This document shows positions 1-10,046 of a stretch of 64,000 bases of DNA, piece by piece. The position numbers were made by a program, and so were the translations under genes. This DNA is from Octadecabacter temperatus (GTDB taxonomy: Bacteria; Pseudomonadota; Alphaproteobacteria; Rhodobacterales; Rhodobacteraceae), in the NCBI RefSeq assembly GCF_001187845.1, contig NZ_CP012160.1:1674001-1738000 (forward strand), given 5' to 3'. Every line of letters begins with the position of its first letter. The stretch's first letter is position 1. The notes under the pieces were generated by a model, which saw only the letters and a program-made list of their open reading frames with translations, did not search any database and was not told where the DNA came from.

Positions 1-1027
1 CGACAAGCGCATAGATCGGCGTGCCGCAAAACGTACCCATATTCCCGATCTGTGCCATAGACCCATTCGCCCGCGCTTGGTCTTCTGGCGCATCGTTCAA
101 CTCGGGTACGGCCGCGAAATTCGCGCCTGCTGTAAGCCCTGTGATAAACAACGCCACCAACGTCACGATGATCGATCCCGTCAACGCCATCAGTGCAAAC
201 AAAACAACTCCAGCAGAAAACCCATAGATCGAAAGCTTTGATGCGGGCACCCGTTTGGCAATGAACCCTGCAGCAAAAGTACCTGAAAGGTTCGCCAGTG
301 GCAGAACCGGCGTCAGCCATGCAGCGCCCAAAGTGCCCGGCAAGAACGCAACCAACGCGATGAAGATTGACGTGTAAATCCCATGTCCCAGCCCCGGTGC
401 GAAATAGCGCGGGTTGGTGTAGATTGTGCGGTGCAGCGCGAATATATTGGGCATCGCGGAACCAGCCGCCATGACCTTTGGCAGAACAAACCAGACAATT
501 GGGAACATCAACGCCAGCAAAACCCCGTGGGCGCGGTACACAGCCCAATGCCCGCCCCAGCCTTCGATCACTGGGATAACAAGTGCCAATAACGCAAAAC
601 CAACGCCAAAGAACGTTCCCCAAATACCCATCACGACGGCCTTGTCGCTTGGTTTAGCCAACGCGACCATCATCGTCGGTAACGCAACGACAAGCAGCAA
701 ATGCCCGAACCCTTCAATGATCCGCGTGCACATGAACCACTCAAACGGCATCTTTTGCCCTTGGACCAAGGATACCACTGCGGACATCGCAACCGCCCAA
801 AGCACAGCGCGGCGTGCGCCGATTTTAGCGACAAAGAAACCCGCAACCGCGCCACCCAAAATACCAACAACGGCAACGCCAGACACCGCCAATGGCGCAG
901 GATGGTTTTGGTAGGCTGCTTGAAATCCATCAAGCGTCAGCGTCAGCTTTGCGAACTGTGCCGCTGCCAAAAGGCCGGTCGTCCAGAGCAGCCCGATAAG
1001 CGCCCAATTGGTGCGTTGCGTTTCCAT
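1..1027 (-). CDS. MFS transporter, 3' end cut by window edge
   Basis: The gene reads leftwards from an ATG at 1027 and runs off the left edge, so about 342 codons are visible and the C-terminus is missing. The translation is very hydrophobic, with about ten membrane helices in view. After the second helix comes the basic loop FFVAKIGARRAVLWA, in the position of the MFS signature loop, and the second half repeats it (FIAKRVPASKLSIYG). It resembles the CynX/NimT-like branch of the major facilitator superfamily, but no substrate can be read from the sequence. It lies downstream of lpdA, separated by a terminator, so it is probably transcribed on its own. Confidence 0.75.
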   Translation of the reverse strand, partial: METQRTNWALIGLLWTTGLLAAAQFAKLTLTLDGFQAAYQNHPAPLAVSGVAVVGILGGAVAGFFVAKIGARRAVLWAVAMSAVVSLVQGQKMPFEWFMCTRIIEGFGHLLLVVALPTMMVALAKPSDKAVVMGIWGTFFGVGFALLALVIPVIEGWGGHWAVYRAHGVLLALMFPIVWFVLPKVMAAGSAMPNIFALHRTIYTNPRYFAPGLGHGIYTSIFIALVAFLPGTLGAAWLTPVLPLANLSGTFAAGFIAKRVPASKLSIYGFSAGVVLFALMALTGSIIVTLVALFITGLTAGANFAAVPELNDAPEDQARANGSMAQIGNMGTFCGTPIYALV

Positions 1028-1068
1028 ATGTGATGGCTACGCCCCCCTCGCATCAGGGACAACCCACG

Positions 1069-1094
1069 AAAAAGAGCGCCACAATCGGGCGCCC
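1069..1094 (-). terminator. Rho-independent terminator of lpdA
   Basis: On the minus strand, arms GGGCGCC and GGCGCTC (1087..1094 and 1074..1080) form a GC-rich hairpin followed directly by five T. It sits 26 bases past the lpdA stop and ahead of the MFS gene. Confidence 0.6.
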
Positions 1095-1119
1095 TTTTCA
1101 GTCTTCAAAAACGTCAGCG

Positions 1120-2511
1120 TTACATGTGAATGACGCGGCCGTAAGCGTCCAAAACGCTTTCGTGCATCATCTCTGACAGGGTCGGATGCGGGAAGACCGT
1201 TTCCATAAGGTCTTCTTCCGTTGTCTCTAATTTACGTCCAATAACATAGCCTTGGATCAGCTCGGTGACTTCTGCGCCAACCATATGCGCCCCGAGCAAT
1301 TCACCCGTCTTCTCGTCAAAGATGGTTTTGACCAAGCCTTCAGGTTCGCCCAAGGCGACGGCCTTGCCGTTACCGATAAACGGGAAACGACCTACTTTGA
1401 CCTTGTACCCAAGCTCTTTGGCTTTCGCCTCGGTGTAGCCAACGCTCGCGACCTGTGGGTGACAATATGTGCAACCCGCGATGCTTTCTGGCTTTACCGG
1501 ATGCGCGGATTTACCTGCGATCAAGTCAGCGACCATTACACCTTCGTGGGATGCTTTATGCGCCAACCAAGGCGCGCCCGCGATATCGCCGATGGCATAA
1601 ACCCCTTCAACGCCAGTGCGGCAGAATTCATCAGTCACAACGTGCGTGCGATCAATCTTCACGCCGGCCTCTTCAAGGCCAAGACCTTCAACATTGCCAA
1701 CGATGCCAACAGCTGAAATCACGGTGTCGAACTCTTGCTTCTCGATCTTACCGCCAACCTCGATGTGTGCGGTAACTTTGCCTTTGCCGCGGTCCAACTG
1801 TTTAACCATGGCTTTTTCCATGATCTTCATGCCCTGTTTCACAAACTGCTTTTTGGCGAATTTGGAAATGTCTTCGTCTTCCACAGGCAACACGCGGTCC
1901 ATAACTTCGACAACGGTCGTATCCGCGCCCAATGTGTTGTAAAAGCTGGCAAATTCAATGCCAATCGCACCAGAACCGATCACCAGCAATTTCTTCGGCA
2001 TACGCACAGGATCAAGTGCGGCCCTATATGTCCAAACCAAATCGCCATCCGCTTCAAGGCCAGGCAGTTCACGCGCACGCGCACCTGTCGCAATGATGAT
2101 ATTCTTAGCAGTCAGTTCTTCAGTGCCTTTGTCCGTCTTAACGCTGACCTTGCCTTTGCCAGCAATCTTGGCCTCGCCCATGACGACCGTCACCTTGTTC
2201 TTTTTGAACAAGCCGCGAATGCCGCCTTCCATTTGCTTGGCAACACCGCGTGAGCGTTTCACAACGGCAGGCAGATCATAGTCGATCTTTTCCGCGGATA
2301 GGCCAAATTCCTTAGCCCGTTCCATTAGGTGGAAAACTTCGGACGATCGCAGCAATGCCTTCGTCGGGATACACCCCCAGTTCAGACAAATGCCTCCCAG
2401 ATTTTCGCGTTCAACCACACAAACCTTCAGGCCTAGTTGTGCGCCACGAATTGCCGCCACATAGCCACCAGGCCCCGCACCAATTACGATCATATCAAAG
2501 TTTTGAGCCAC
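1120..2511 (-). CDS. lpdA: Dihydrolipoyl dehydrogenase (E3)
   Basis: FAD flavoprotein that reoxidises the lipoyl group of 2-oxoacid dehydrogenase complexes (and of the glycine cleavage system) and reduces NAD+. It has 463 residues, the normal length. The FAD-binding GAGPGG is at residues 11-16 and the redox disulfide C42/C47 lies in GGICLNWGCIPTK. The NAD-binding Rossmann motif GSGAIG is mid-protein, and the catalytic dyad His442/Glu447 is in HPTLSE of the dimerisation domain. The start is GTG at 2511, eight bases after a perfect AGGAGG. No 2-oxoacid dehydrogenase E1 or E2 gene is visible in the window, so its partner complex is not defined here. Confidence 0.95.
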   Translation of the reverse strand: MAQNFDMIVIGAGPGGYVAAIRGAQLGLKVCVVERENLGGICLNWGCIPTKALLRSSEVFHLMERAKEFGLSAEKIDYDLPAVVKRSRGVAKQMEGGIRGLFKKNKVTVVMGEAKIAGKGKVSVKTDKGTEELTAKNIIIATGARARELPGLEADGDLVWTYRAALDPVRMPKKLLVIGSGAIGIEFASFYNTLGADTTVVEVMDRVLPVEDEDISKFAKKQFVKQGMKIMEKAMVKQLDRGKGKVTAHIEVGGKIEKQEFDTVISAVGIVGNVEGLGLEEAGVKIDRTHVVTDEFCRTGVEGVYAIGDIAGAPWLAHKASHEGVMVADLIAGKSAHPVKPESIAGCTYCHPQVASVGYTEAKAKELGYKVKVGRFPFIGNGKAVALGEPEGLVKTIFDEKTGELLGAHMVGAEVTELIQGYVIGRKLETTEEDLMETVFPHPTLSEMMHESVLDAYGRVIHM

Positions 2512-2587
2512 GCTGGGATCCTCCTCATCCGAATATAGTTTAGCATTAAACTACTTTTCAAATTAGAACCAGTGACCGAACGTCAAT

Positions 2588-4153
2588 TCAGCTATGCACA
2601 GGTGTCACAGCTTCGCGAGTGCCTGTTTTTGCAAGCCTCACGCAGTTTCGCCCGTCAGATTTTGCGGCATAAAGAGCCTCATCCGCGCGTTTCATCACCA
2701 CACTTGGCGCGGTCGAGTCGCCACAATAGGCTGCAACGCCCGAAGAAATCGTAACGCGTGGGAGTAAGCCAAACGCCGTGCGCACTTCGATTTCCGAAAC
2801 GCTGGACCGAAGGGCTTCGGCTTGTTGCATCGCCTCATTCTCAATGCATTGTGGTAAAAGGACTGCGAATTCTTCCCCTCCGACACGGGCGCAAACCGCA
2901 CTACTGGGCAAAACCGCCAACATACATTCGGCAAGCGCACGTAGAACCAGGTCCCCTGCTTCGTGCCCATGGTTGTCGTTAAACGTTTTGAACTTATCCG
3001 CATCCAATGAGATCAGGCTAAATCCCTTTCCGCCACGATCCGCGACTGACGTTTCACGGCGCATCGCGTCCATAAAGTAGCGACGATTATACAAGCCCGT
3101 CAGCGGATCGCGGATGGATTGGTCATGCAGCTCATCCCGAAGTTTCACATTGGCAATCGCCATTGAGATATGCTCACCACAACGTGCTGCAAACCGACCC
3201 AAGGACTTGATTTCAGCACGCGACATCCCAGCTTTAAAGTTGATGTGCAAAAGCCCAACCGTATCCCCATGCGCGATGATAGGGATGCAAATATAGTCGC
3301 ATAATGTTGCTTTGGATTGCTCGGATAGGTGATCGCACGGGAAACATAGCGCGTCTGGATTGTGCTCATAAACGCGACCACGCCGCAAAGACCAACATGA
3401 ATCCGGCGTGATGTGGGCGTTGATGGCATCTTCCTGCCCCCACTCACACGCGCCATCCAGAACATCGCGTGAATTGGAATAAAGGTACAATTCGCCGTAA
3501 CTGTCCGGCAGAAGATAACCCATAAATTTTGCAACAATTTGAAACAGCTCATCCAGCGATTTGCACGACTGCAACCATTCATCCAGATCTGACAGGGTGC
3601 GTGCTTCGGCGCGACGCGCACGCTCCTCTTGGAGAATTAAGCTCGATTTACTTTCCGCATCTTCAGCGGCCTTTTTCGCCGCCGCAAGTTCGCGTGCAGC
3701 CTGTCGTGCTTCGGTGACGTTGGTACAGGTGACCACATACCCACCTTCGCGCGTGGGTCGCGCATGACATTCCACCACATCACCCGATGGGAGTTTCCGA
3801 TCATATTGATACGCGATTCGGGTGTTGGAATGCTTGCGCATTTCGGCCAGCTTTTCATCCGTATACTCCCCGCGAGGCACCGCGGCCGCCAAAAACTCAT
3901 CCCGGTTCGTGCCAATTCCAAGGGCAGAGCGTTCAAGTTCAAGAACCTCGTAAATGCGGGTGTTGTGTAACTCGCAGGTGCCATCCGCCGACCAAAGGAT
4001 GATCCCCTGCTCCATCACGTTCATGATTTGGGTTGCCAGCATCAGGCCAGCATCATCCGTCTCTTGGCTATCGCGCCATGAAAGGGACTGGGAAACCAGC
4101 TCACCGTCGTCAATCGCTTCAGATTTCGTCATTCGAGAGCCCCGCTTATCCAC
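2588..4153 (-). CDS. Sensor diguanylate cyclase (PAS-GAF-GGDEF)
   Basis: Predicted soluble enzyme making cyclic di-GMP from two GTP. About 521 residues: a PAS-like domain (about 35-150), a short helical linker rich in Ala/Glu (about 150-190), a GAF-like domain (about 195-330) and a C-terminal GGDEF domain (about 345-505). The active-site loop is GGEEF at 425-429, a functional variant. The residues where an inhibitory I-site RxxD normally sits read PSSA, so allosteric product inhibition is probably absent. No membrane helix is seen. The start could be GTG at 4153 (GGG five bases upstream) or ATG at 4132. It follows the DUF924 gene by 43 bases and may be cotranscribed with it. Confidence 0.85.
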   Translation of the reverse strand: MDKRGSRMTKSEAIDDGELVSQSLSWRDSQETDDAGLMLATQIMNVMEQGIILWSADGTCELHNTRIYEVLELERSALGIGTNRDEFLAAAVPRGEYTDEKLAEMRKHSNTRIAYQYDRKLPSGDVVECHARPTREGGYVVTCTNVTEARQAARELAAAKKAAEDAESKSSLILQEERARRAEARTLSDLDEWLQSCKSLDELFQIVAKFMGYLLPDSYGELYLYSNSRDVLDGACEWGQEDAINAHITPDSCWSLRRGRVYEHNPDALCFPCDHLSEQSKATLCDYICIPIIAHGDTVGLLHINFKAGMSRAEIKSLGRFAARCGEHISMAIANVKLRDELHDQSIRDPLTGLYNRRYFMDAMRRETSVADRGGKGFSLISLDADKFKTFNDNHGHEAGDLVLRALAECMLAVLPSSAVCARVGGEEFAVLLPQCIENEAMQQAEALRSSVSEIEVRTAFGLLPRVTISSGVAAYCGDSTAPSVVMKRADEALYAAKSDGRNCVRLAKTGTREAVTPVHS

Positions 4154-4196
4154 GGCGACCCTATCTTCCCAACACTTACGATCCGGTTAAGCGGCC

Positions 4197-4784
4197 CTAG
4201 CTTGCAGGCGCCAGTTCATCGACAGCCCGCAACGCAGCACCGTAACCACCCTCAGAAATCCATGCAGTCTCGGCTGCGGTTGGAGTGCGCCCCAACGCTT
4301 CATTCCGAAACGGGAAGCGGCCGAATTGGCGAATAACCAAACGGTGCGCGCGGGCGTGGCGCAGGTTATCTGCACCGCTTTCTGGTAAACGTGTCTTCAT
4401 CAAGCGCACGCATCGATCCTGATCGATCAGGTTTTCAGAATGCATGAGAGGCATGTAAAAGAACTGGCGGACCGGTTCAGGAATGCGAAGGTCCCAATCG
4501 CGTTCAATGGCAATTTTCGCCGCCGCACGCGCGCTTTTGTCTGTCGCAAAACTGTCTTCATGTCCGCGAAACATATTGCGTGGAAATTGATCTGTTAGAA
4601 CGATGTACCCTAGCGTGCCTACAGGTGAGGTAAGCCAAAGGCCGCATGCACCTGCCTGCGCGTCTTGCCAAGTGGACAAAAAATTCTCACGAACTTGCGC
4701 GTCCAATTCATCGGTGGCGACATACCACCCCTTCGGCCCGACCTCATCGACCCAATACGACAATACCTGCTCAGGCGTGACCAT
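4197..4784 (-). CDS. DUF924 family protein
   Basis: A 195-residue soluble protein of the DUF924 family, whose biochemical role is not established. Family hallmarks visible are TDQFPRNMFRG in the first half and RQFGRFPFRNEALGR in the C-terminal third; the predicted fold is all-helical and TPR-like. The frame is open to a TTG at 4799, but ATG 4784 is preferred because AAAGGG lies six bases upstream of it. It lies between an MFS gene and the diguanylate cyclase on the same strand; the spacing to the cyclase (43 bases) allows cotranscription. Nothing suggests a link to c-di-GMP beyond position. Confidence 0.8.
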   Translation of the reverse strand: MVTPEQVLSYWVDEVGPKGWYVATDELDAQVRENFLSTWQDAQAGACGLWLTSPVGTLGYIVLTDQFPRNMFRGHEDSFATDKSARAAAKIAIERDWDLRIPEPVRQFFYMPLMHSENLIDQDRCVRLMKTRLPESGADNLRHARAHRLVIRQFGRFPFRNEALGRTPTAAETAWISEGGYGAALRAVDELAPAS

Positions 4785-4866
4785 AGCCAACCCTTTCAAT
4801 CGTTATCCGAGCCTTACACCGACCCTTAAAGCCAAAGTTTGCAGAAACCGTTAAATCTGGCAACCA

Positions 4867-6138
4867 TTAGGAAGGTTCTTCCTCGGCCTCCTGTTCATCC
4901 AGTTCTGCATCGATATAAATTTCTTGCGCCAATTCCATAGCGACCGGTGACGCGTTGGCCATCACAGGCGTGTAGGACACCTGATCGTCGATTGAGGTTT
5001 CGCTTGGGCGTTGCAGAACACGCACAACCCCATAAAGCGCCATGGCTGACATCAACACGGCGACAACGACCCAGAACGCTGCTTCCCCGAATTGTCCCAT
5101 GACAAACCCCAACAAAATCGGACCAGAGATCGCCCCGACCCCGTTGATAAAGATAAATCCAGCGGACGCAGCGGCCATGTCTTCGTGTTCAAGAAAGTCG
5201 TTCGCGTAGGCAATATAGAGCGCATAAAGCGGATTAGACGTCCCCCCGACAATGGCGGCACCAATCAGGATAATGTAGAAATCCCCGCCCGACATCGCGG
5301 CCAGCACCGCACCTGCCCCACCCAATGCCGCAAGACCAATAATCAGCGTGCGGCGATCCATCCTGTCTGACACCCAACCAATCGGATATTGCGCAACCAA
5401 TGCCGCGATATAGATCAGCGACACCAATAGCGAAATCTGTCCAACACTCAGACCCGCTTGGGTGCCATAAACGGCCGTCATACCGAACTGCGCCGCAAAC
5501 ACACCGCCAAGCAGAAACATCCCGACAGACGCCAATGGTGACGTCTGGACAAGGTCCTTGATCTTCATAGGCCGCGTTGTTTCAAACGACGGTGTTGGCA
5601 CAACGGACAACAAAATCGGGGCAAACGCCAAAGACACGAGGACCGACGGGATGATGAACAACGTATACCCGCTCACGTCCCCGACGCTTAGGATGCCTTG
5701 CGCCAAAACGATCCCCGACATCTGCGCCAGCATATAGATGCTGAGCGACTGCCCACGGGTTTCATTGGTCGCTGAATTGTTCAGCCAGCTTTCAGCGGTC
5801 ACATACACGCCCGAGAAACAGAACCCGATAACGATGCGCCCCATCGTCCACGCCCAAACTTCGGGCAGGACGGGGTACAAGATCAACACGGCCGAAATCG
5901 TGGAGCCAAGCGCCGCAAACACCCGCACATGCCCAACACGGCGGATCATCTCAGGCGCAAGGCGCGACCCACCTAGGAAGCCAACAAAGTAGGCCGACAT
6001 AACGATCGACATCTCGAACGTCGAGAAATTCTCAATGCCGCCGCGAACACCCAACAAGGTGCCCTGCAAACCGTTGCCAACCATCAGCATGAACATGCCA
6101 AGAAACAGCGCCCAAGAAGAGATAAATACCTTAAACAT
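4867..6138 (-). CDS. MFS transporter (YcaD-like)
   Basis: Major facilitator superfamily permease of the inner membrane, 423 residues with about twelve predicted helices. The cytoplasmic loop between TM2 and TM3 (SRLAPEMIRRVGHVRVF) and the second-half loop GWVSDRMDRRTLIIG match the two MFS signature loops. The layout resembles the YcaD/YfkF group, for which no substrate is firmly known. The last 50 residues form an acidic cytoplasmic tail ending in EQEAEEEPS. The frame is open to 6219, but ATG 6138 is chosen: AAAGGG lies about seven bases upstream and the first helix begins immediately afterwards. Confidence 0.85.
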   Translation of the reverse strand: MFKVFISSWALFLGMFMLMVGNGLQGTLLGVRGGIENFSTFEMSIVMSAYFVGFLGGSRLAPEMIRRVGHVRVFAALGSTISAVLILYPVLPEVWAWTMGRIVIGFCFSGVYVTAESWLNNSATNETRGQSLSIYMLAQMSGIVLAQGILSVGDVSGYTLFIIPSVLVSLAFAPILLSVVPTPSFETTRPMKIKDLVQTSPLASVGMFLLGGVFAAQFGMTAVYGTQAGLSVGQISLLVSLIYIAALVAQYPIGWVSDRMDRRTLIIGLAALGGAGAVLAAMSGGDFYIILIGAAIVGGTSNPLYALYIAYANDFLEHEDMAAASAGFIFINGVGAISGPILLGFVMGQFGEAAFWVVVAVLMSAMALYGVVRVLQRPSETSIDDQVSYTPVMANASPVAMELAQEIYIDAELDEQEAEEEPS

Positions 6139-6335
6139 CACGCGCCCTTTCAGACGAAAATTTACCACTCGCCCCCATTTGAGGCCGATCTTCGCATTGG
6201 TCGAACATAAGAGCGACACGTGAGTGACGGAATCGAACTAAATGATGTTAAGCAGCTTGGTGATGAATGTCTGCCCTGCGGAATAAGCGCCACATCGATG
6301 CGGTGGCCAATGGCACCTTGTAAGCAACTCGATTG

Positions 6336-7490
6336 CTAAGAAGCCAATTTTTGGGAGAGTTTTGATAGCATTGCGGTGCAACGCTCCAACTGGTCAACCG
6401 TGACAAACTCGTCAGCTTTATGTGCTTGTTCAATAGAGCCCGGGCCGCAAATGACGACGTCCATCCCAAGACCCTGAAAGAGTCCGCCCTCTGTTCCGAA
6501 AGGCACCAAATGCGCATCTTGGGTACCCGTCAGCTCTGACACGATCTGTTTTGCTTCGTTTTCCAAAGTTGGGACCAACCCCTCTACTTCGCCAACAATC
6601 TGCGTTTCAATAGAGGCCTCAGGGTAAATGACCTGCATTTTCGGCAAAAGCACGTCATGGCAATATGCGTGAAGACGCGATTTGATGAAAACTGCGTCTG
6701 ATTGCTGCACAGGCCGCATTTCCCAATCAATTTGTGCCTTGGGCGCGATTACGTTGTGCACGGATCCGCCGTGTATTGCGCCCAAGTTTACGGTGGTCCA
6801 AGGCGGTTCAAATGCGCTCTCAGGTGGGGACATGTCGCGCAACTGTTCTTTCAGGTCCAGTAAATAGGTGACGTAACGGGCGGCGTATTCAACCGCGTTT
6901 ACGCCCAAATCAGGCGCAGAACCATGGCCTTCCAATCCTTGAAACCTTGTCGTGTATTCATAACACCCTTTGTGGCCTTCAATGATCCGCATTTCGGTTG
7001 GTTCACCGATGATTGCAACACTTGGACGGACACCCAAATCGCTAAATGATTGCGCAAGGTGGGCGGCTCCGATGCACCCGACTTCTTCGTCATAGGTAAA
7101 GGCGAAATGCAGCGCTCGGTCGTTCACGGATTTTGCAAATGTCGGAGCCATCGCAATAGTTGACGCGATGAACCCTTTCATGTCGCAACTGCCGCGTCCG
7201 TAAAGGCGGCCATCGCGTTCAACCATCGTAAATGGATCGCTCTCCCAGTTTTGGTCGGCTACCGGAACCACATCGCAATGACCGGAAAGGACGATCCCCC
7301 CGTCCTTTTTTGGCCCAAGCGTCGCAAAAAGATTTGCCTTCGTGCCACTAGGATCAGTGAATAGTTGAACCTCTGCGCCGCAGTCTTCCAACCTCGTTGC
7401 GAGATAGGCGATCATTTCCAGATTGCTGTCCGACGAGATTGTTGGGAACGCGATCAGGTCCGCAAGAATGTCTTTGGTGGTCTGCAGCAC
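6336..7490 (-). CDS. argE: ArgE-like M20 deacetylase
   Basis: Zinc-dependent amidohydrolase of the acetylornithine deacetylase branch of peptidase family M20; 384 residues, normal for the alphaproteobacterial type. Metal ligands are visible: H71 and D73 (GHCDVVP), D103 (RGSCDMKG), catalytic E135/E136 (DEEVG) and H357 near the C-terminus. The start is GTG 7490, four bases after the M24 gene ends, with AAAGG eight bases upstream. The gene is the last of a three-gene operon with a class III aminotransferase and an ectoine-hydrolase-like protein. The context suggests the substrate may be N-acetyl-diaminobutyrate (the DoeB step) rather than acetylornithine. That specificity is an inference. Confidence 0.8.
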   Translation of the reverse strand: MLQTTKDILADLIAFPTISSDSNLEMIAYLATRLEDCGAEVQLFTDPSGTKANLFATLGPKKDGGIVLSGHCDVVPVADQNWESDPFTMVERDGRLYGRGSCDMKGFIASTIAMAPTFAKSVNDRALHFAFTYDEEVGCIGAAHLAQSFSDLGVRPSVAIIGEPTEMRIIEGHKGCYEYTTRFQGLEGHGSAPDLGVNAVEYAARYVTYLLDLKEQLRDMSPPESAFEPPWTTVNLGAIHGGSVHNVIAPKAQIDWEMRPVQQSDAVFIKSRLHAYCHDVLLPKMQVIYPEASIETQIVGEVEGLVPTLENEAKQIVSELTGTQDAHLVPFGTEGGLFQGLGMDVVICGPGSIEQAHKADEFVTVDQLERCTAMLSKLSQKLAS

Positions 7491-7494
7491 ATCC

Positions 7495-8676
7495 CTAGCC
7501 TTTCACAAACAATTTACGCTCGACATTGCTCAGCGGCTTAGCGGAACCATTTTCGGTAATGAGGATCGTTTCGGTTGTTTCAAGTCCCCATGTGTCCATC
7601 CAGAGGGCAGGCATAAAATGAAACACCATACCCGCTTGAAGAACGGTTTGATCTTCTGAACGAATAGAGGCCGAACGCTCACCCCAGTCAGGCGGATAGC
7701 TGAGGCCGATCGGGTAACCCATACGCCCCTGACGTTCGATGCCGTGTTTTGCCATAACGGCCATAAAGGCATTCGCGATATCACAGGTGAGGTTACCTGC
7801 ACGGGCGGCATCCAATCCCGCGGAAATTCCCTCAAGTTGGGCGATTTCTGCCCTCTTCATCTCGTCAGGCGGCGTGCCAAGATGAATTGTCCGGCACAAA
7901 GGCGCGTGATAGCGGCGGTAGCACCCCGACAACTCAAAAAATGTGGCTTCACCCTCACGCAACTTATCGCCGTTCCATGTTAGATGCGCCGCGGTCGCGT
8001 CAAGGCCTGAAGGGGTCAGCGGAACAATGGCCGGATAGTCCCCCCAATCGTCACCGACCCCCGTAATTCCAGCATGCATTATATCCGCGACAAGGTCGTT
8101 TTTGCGCATTCCGGGTTCTGCACGCTCGAGTGCGACCTGCATTACCTTGTCAGTGATACCTGACGCCTTGCTTATAAAGTCAATCTCATCTTCAGACTTG
8201 ATCAGACGTTGCCAATTAACCAACCCCGTGGCGTCAGCCAATCGTGCGTCTGGAAGACAAGTTTTTAGAACTTCATGGGCCTTGGCTGAATAATAGTAGT
8301 TCTCCATCTCGACGCCGATATGGGCTTTTTCCAAACCGCGCGATTTTATGACATCGGCAAGGTCCTGCATGGGGTGGACTTCGCTCGACTGGACGTAGTG
8401 GTCGCCATAGCCAAGAATGTTGTCGTGCCCCATCCAACAGGTGCGTCGCCCCCCAAACTTGTCCATGTTACGGCCCCACCAGATCGGTTCTCCCGATTGG
8501 GTAACGATCACCCCTTGATGGACGTAAAATGACCAACCATCATAGCCAGTAAGCCACGCCTGATTAGAGGGATCGGTGATAAAGACCGCATCAAGACCTG
8601 CCTTTTGCATGGCTTTACGGGTCAGTGTCAGTCGACGGTCGTACTCAGCCGCACTGAAGGGCGCGTGGCCAGTCAT
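7495..8676 (-). CDS. doeA: Ectoine hydrolase-like M24 protein
   Basis: Creatinase/aminopeptidase-P-fold protein of 393 residues, closest in appearance to DoeA/EutD, which opens the ectoine ring to give N-acetyl-2,4-diaminobutyrate. At about residues 246-265 it reads [18 protein letters not shown]. True aminopeptidases P carry two metal-binding Asp there, and both are absent, as in creatinase and EutD, so it is probably not a metallopeptidase. The start at ATG 8676 overlaps the aminotransferase stop in an ATGA, implying translational coupling. Alternatives are creatinase or a proline dipeptidase-like protein; the diaminobutyrate-type neighbours favour ectoine. Confidence 0.7.
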   Translation of the reverse strand: MTGHAPFSAAEYDRRLTLTRKAMQKAGLDAVFITDPSNQAWLTGYDGWSFYVHQGVIVTQSGEPIWWGRNMDKFGGRRTCWMGHDNILGYGDHYVQSSEVHPMQDLADVIKSRGLEKAHIGVEMENYYYSAKAHEVLKTCLPDARLADATGLVNWQRLIKSEDEIDFISKASGITDKVMQVALERAEPGMRKNDLVADIMHAGITGVGDDWGDYPAIVPLTPSGLDATAAHLTWNGDKLREGEATFFELSGCYRRYHAPLCRTIHLGTPPDEMKRAEIAQLEGISAGLDAARAGNLTCDIANAFMAVMAKHGIERQGRMGYPIGLSYPPDWGERSASIRSEDQTVLQAGMVFHFMPALWMDTWGLETTETILITENGSAKPLSNVERKLFVKG

Positions 8677-10046
8677 CCTAGAACTGCTTTCACAGCGCTT
8701 GCCGTTGCGTCGACGATCTGGTCCGCCTCTCGTTCTGTCAAACAAAACGGTGGTGCGAACCCGAGGATATCGCCCTGCGGCATAGCCCGCGCGATGATGC
8801 TGCTCTGCTCCAGCAACTTGGCGGCTATCTGCGGGCCGATCTTGTCGGCAGCATCGTAAAAAACGCGGTCTGACTTGTCTTTGACGAACTCAACCGCGCA
8901 GATCATTCCCTCGCCGCGCACGTCGCCTACCTGTGGATGATCCGTCAACGCCGCCCGCATCTTTGAGTTCAAACCGCCGCCGACCGTACCAGCGTTTTCA
9001 ATCAAACCAAGTGTGTCAATCAGTTGAAGATTCGCCACGCCTGCAGCCGCCCCAATCGGGTGCGCAGAATACGTCCAACCATGCCCAATCGGTCCGTTCT
9101 CGTCCGTCCCCTGTTCCAGTACACGCCACATTTTGTCGGATACGATAGAGCCAGACAGCGGCGCATAGGCAGACGTGAGACCCTTTGCGATGGTGATCAA
9201 ATCCGGCTTCATACCGTAGTGTTCGGACCCGAACATACTACCAAGGCGACCAAATCCTGTAACGACCTCGTCTGCGATCAGCAAAATATCATGCTTATCT
9301 AAAACTGCTTGTATTGCAGGCCAATAGCCCTCGGGCGGCGGTACGATCCCACCGGTTCCCAACAACGGCTCACCGATGAATGCAGCGATCGTACCCGCAC
9401 CTTCACGCGCGATCATTGCCTCAAGTTCGGCCACGCAATGTTGAACGAATTGCGGCTCTGTCTGTCCCAAATTGGCACGGCGAAAATAGTCCGGAGCTTC
9501 GGTATGCAGCACCTGTGCCAACGGCAAATCAAATTTCTTATGGAATAGTTCGAGCCCCGTGAGAGAGCCCGTCATAAGGCCCGAACCATGATAACCACGC
9601 CAGCGCGAAATGATCTTTTTCTTCTCAGGACGTCCCAGAATATTGTTGTAGTACCAGATCAACTTGATGTTGGTCTCGTTCGCGTCCGAACCGGACATCC
9701 CGAAATACACCTTTGACATATGATCCGGTGCGCGATCCATCACCATTTTTGCTAATGTGATCGACGCCTCGGTGCCATGCCCGACATAGGAATGATAATA
9801 CGCCAATTCACGAGCTTGTTCGGCAATTGCCTCCGCGATTTCAGTGCGACCATAACCGACATTTACACAGTATAGTCCTGCAAAAGCATCCAGCATTCGA
9901 TTGCCGTCGCGATCCTCAATATGTGAGTCAGTTCCGCCTGTGATCACGCGTTGGGCAACATTTCCGCGCGCGAACTCCGCCAGATGTGTCGACGGGTGAA
10001 AGAAAGATTCTCGATCCCATTGTTCAAGTTTATCATTATGCAGCAT
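8673..10046 (-). CDS. Class III PLP aminotransferase (DoeD-like)
   Basis: Pyridoxal-phosphate enzyme of the omega-amino acid/diaminobutyrate aminotransferase group, 457 residues. The PLP-binding lysine is K288 in [10 protein letters not shown], preceded by the D259-E260 pair ([13 protein letters not shown]); a phosphate-binding SGSDANE lies at about 118-124. It is the first gene of the operon with the M24 protein and ArgE-like deacetylase, with a perfect AAGGAGG six bases before ATG 10046. In ectoine catabolism this step converts 2,4-diaminobutyrate to aspartate semialdehyde (DoeD). Other amino donors (GABA, beta-alanine, taurine) cannot be excluded from sequence alone. Confidence 0.8.
   Translation of the reverse strand: MLHNDKLEQWDRESFFHPSTHLAEFARGNVAQRVITGGTDSHIEDRDGNRMLDAFAGLYCVNVGYGRTEIAEAIAEQARELAYYHSYVGHGTEASITLAKMVMDRAPDHMSKVYFGMSGSDANETNIKLIWYYNNILGRPEKKKIISRWRGYHGSGLMTGSLTGLELFHKKFDLPLAQVLHTEAPDYFRRANLGQTEPQFVQHCVAELEAMIAREGAGTIAAFIGEPLLGTGGIVPPPEGYWPAIQAVLDKHDILLIADEVVTGFGRLGSMFGSEHYGMKPDLITIAKGLTSAYAPLSGSIVSDKMWRVLEQGTDENGPIGHGWTYSAHPIGAAAGVANLQLIDTLGLIENAGTVGGGLNSKMRAALTDHPQVGDVRGEGMICAVEFVKDKSDRVFYDAADKIGPQIAAKLLEQSSIIARAMPQGDILGFAPPFCLTEREADQIVDATASAVKAVLG

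Noticed and set aside
426..914. A 162-codon plus-strand open frame
   Set aside because: It is antisense to the hydrophobic MFS gene, lacks domain features, and its residues mirror the membrane-protein codons.
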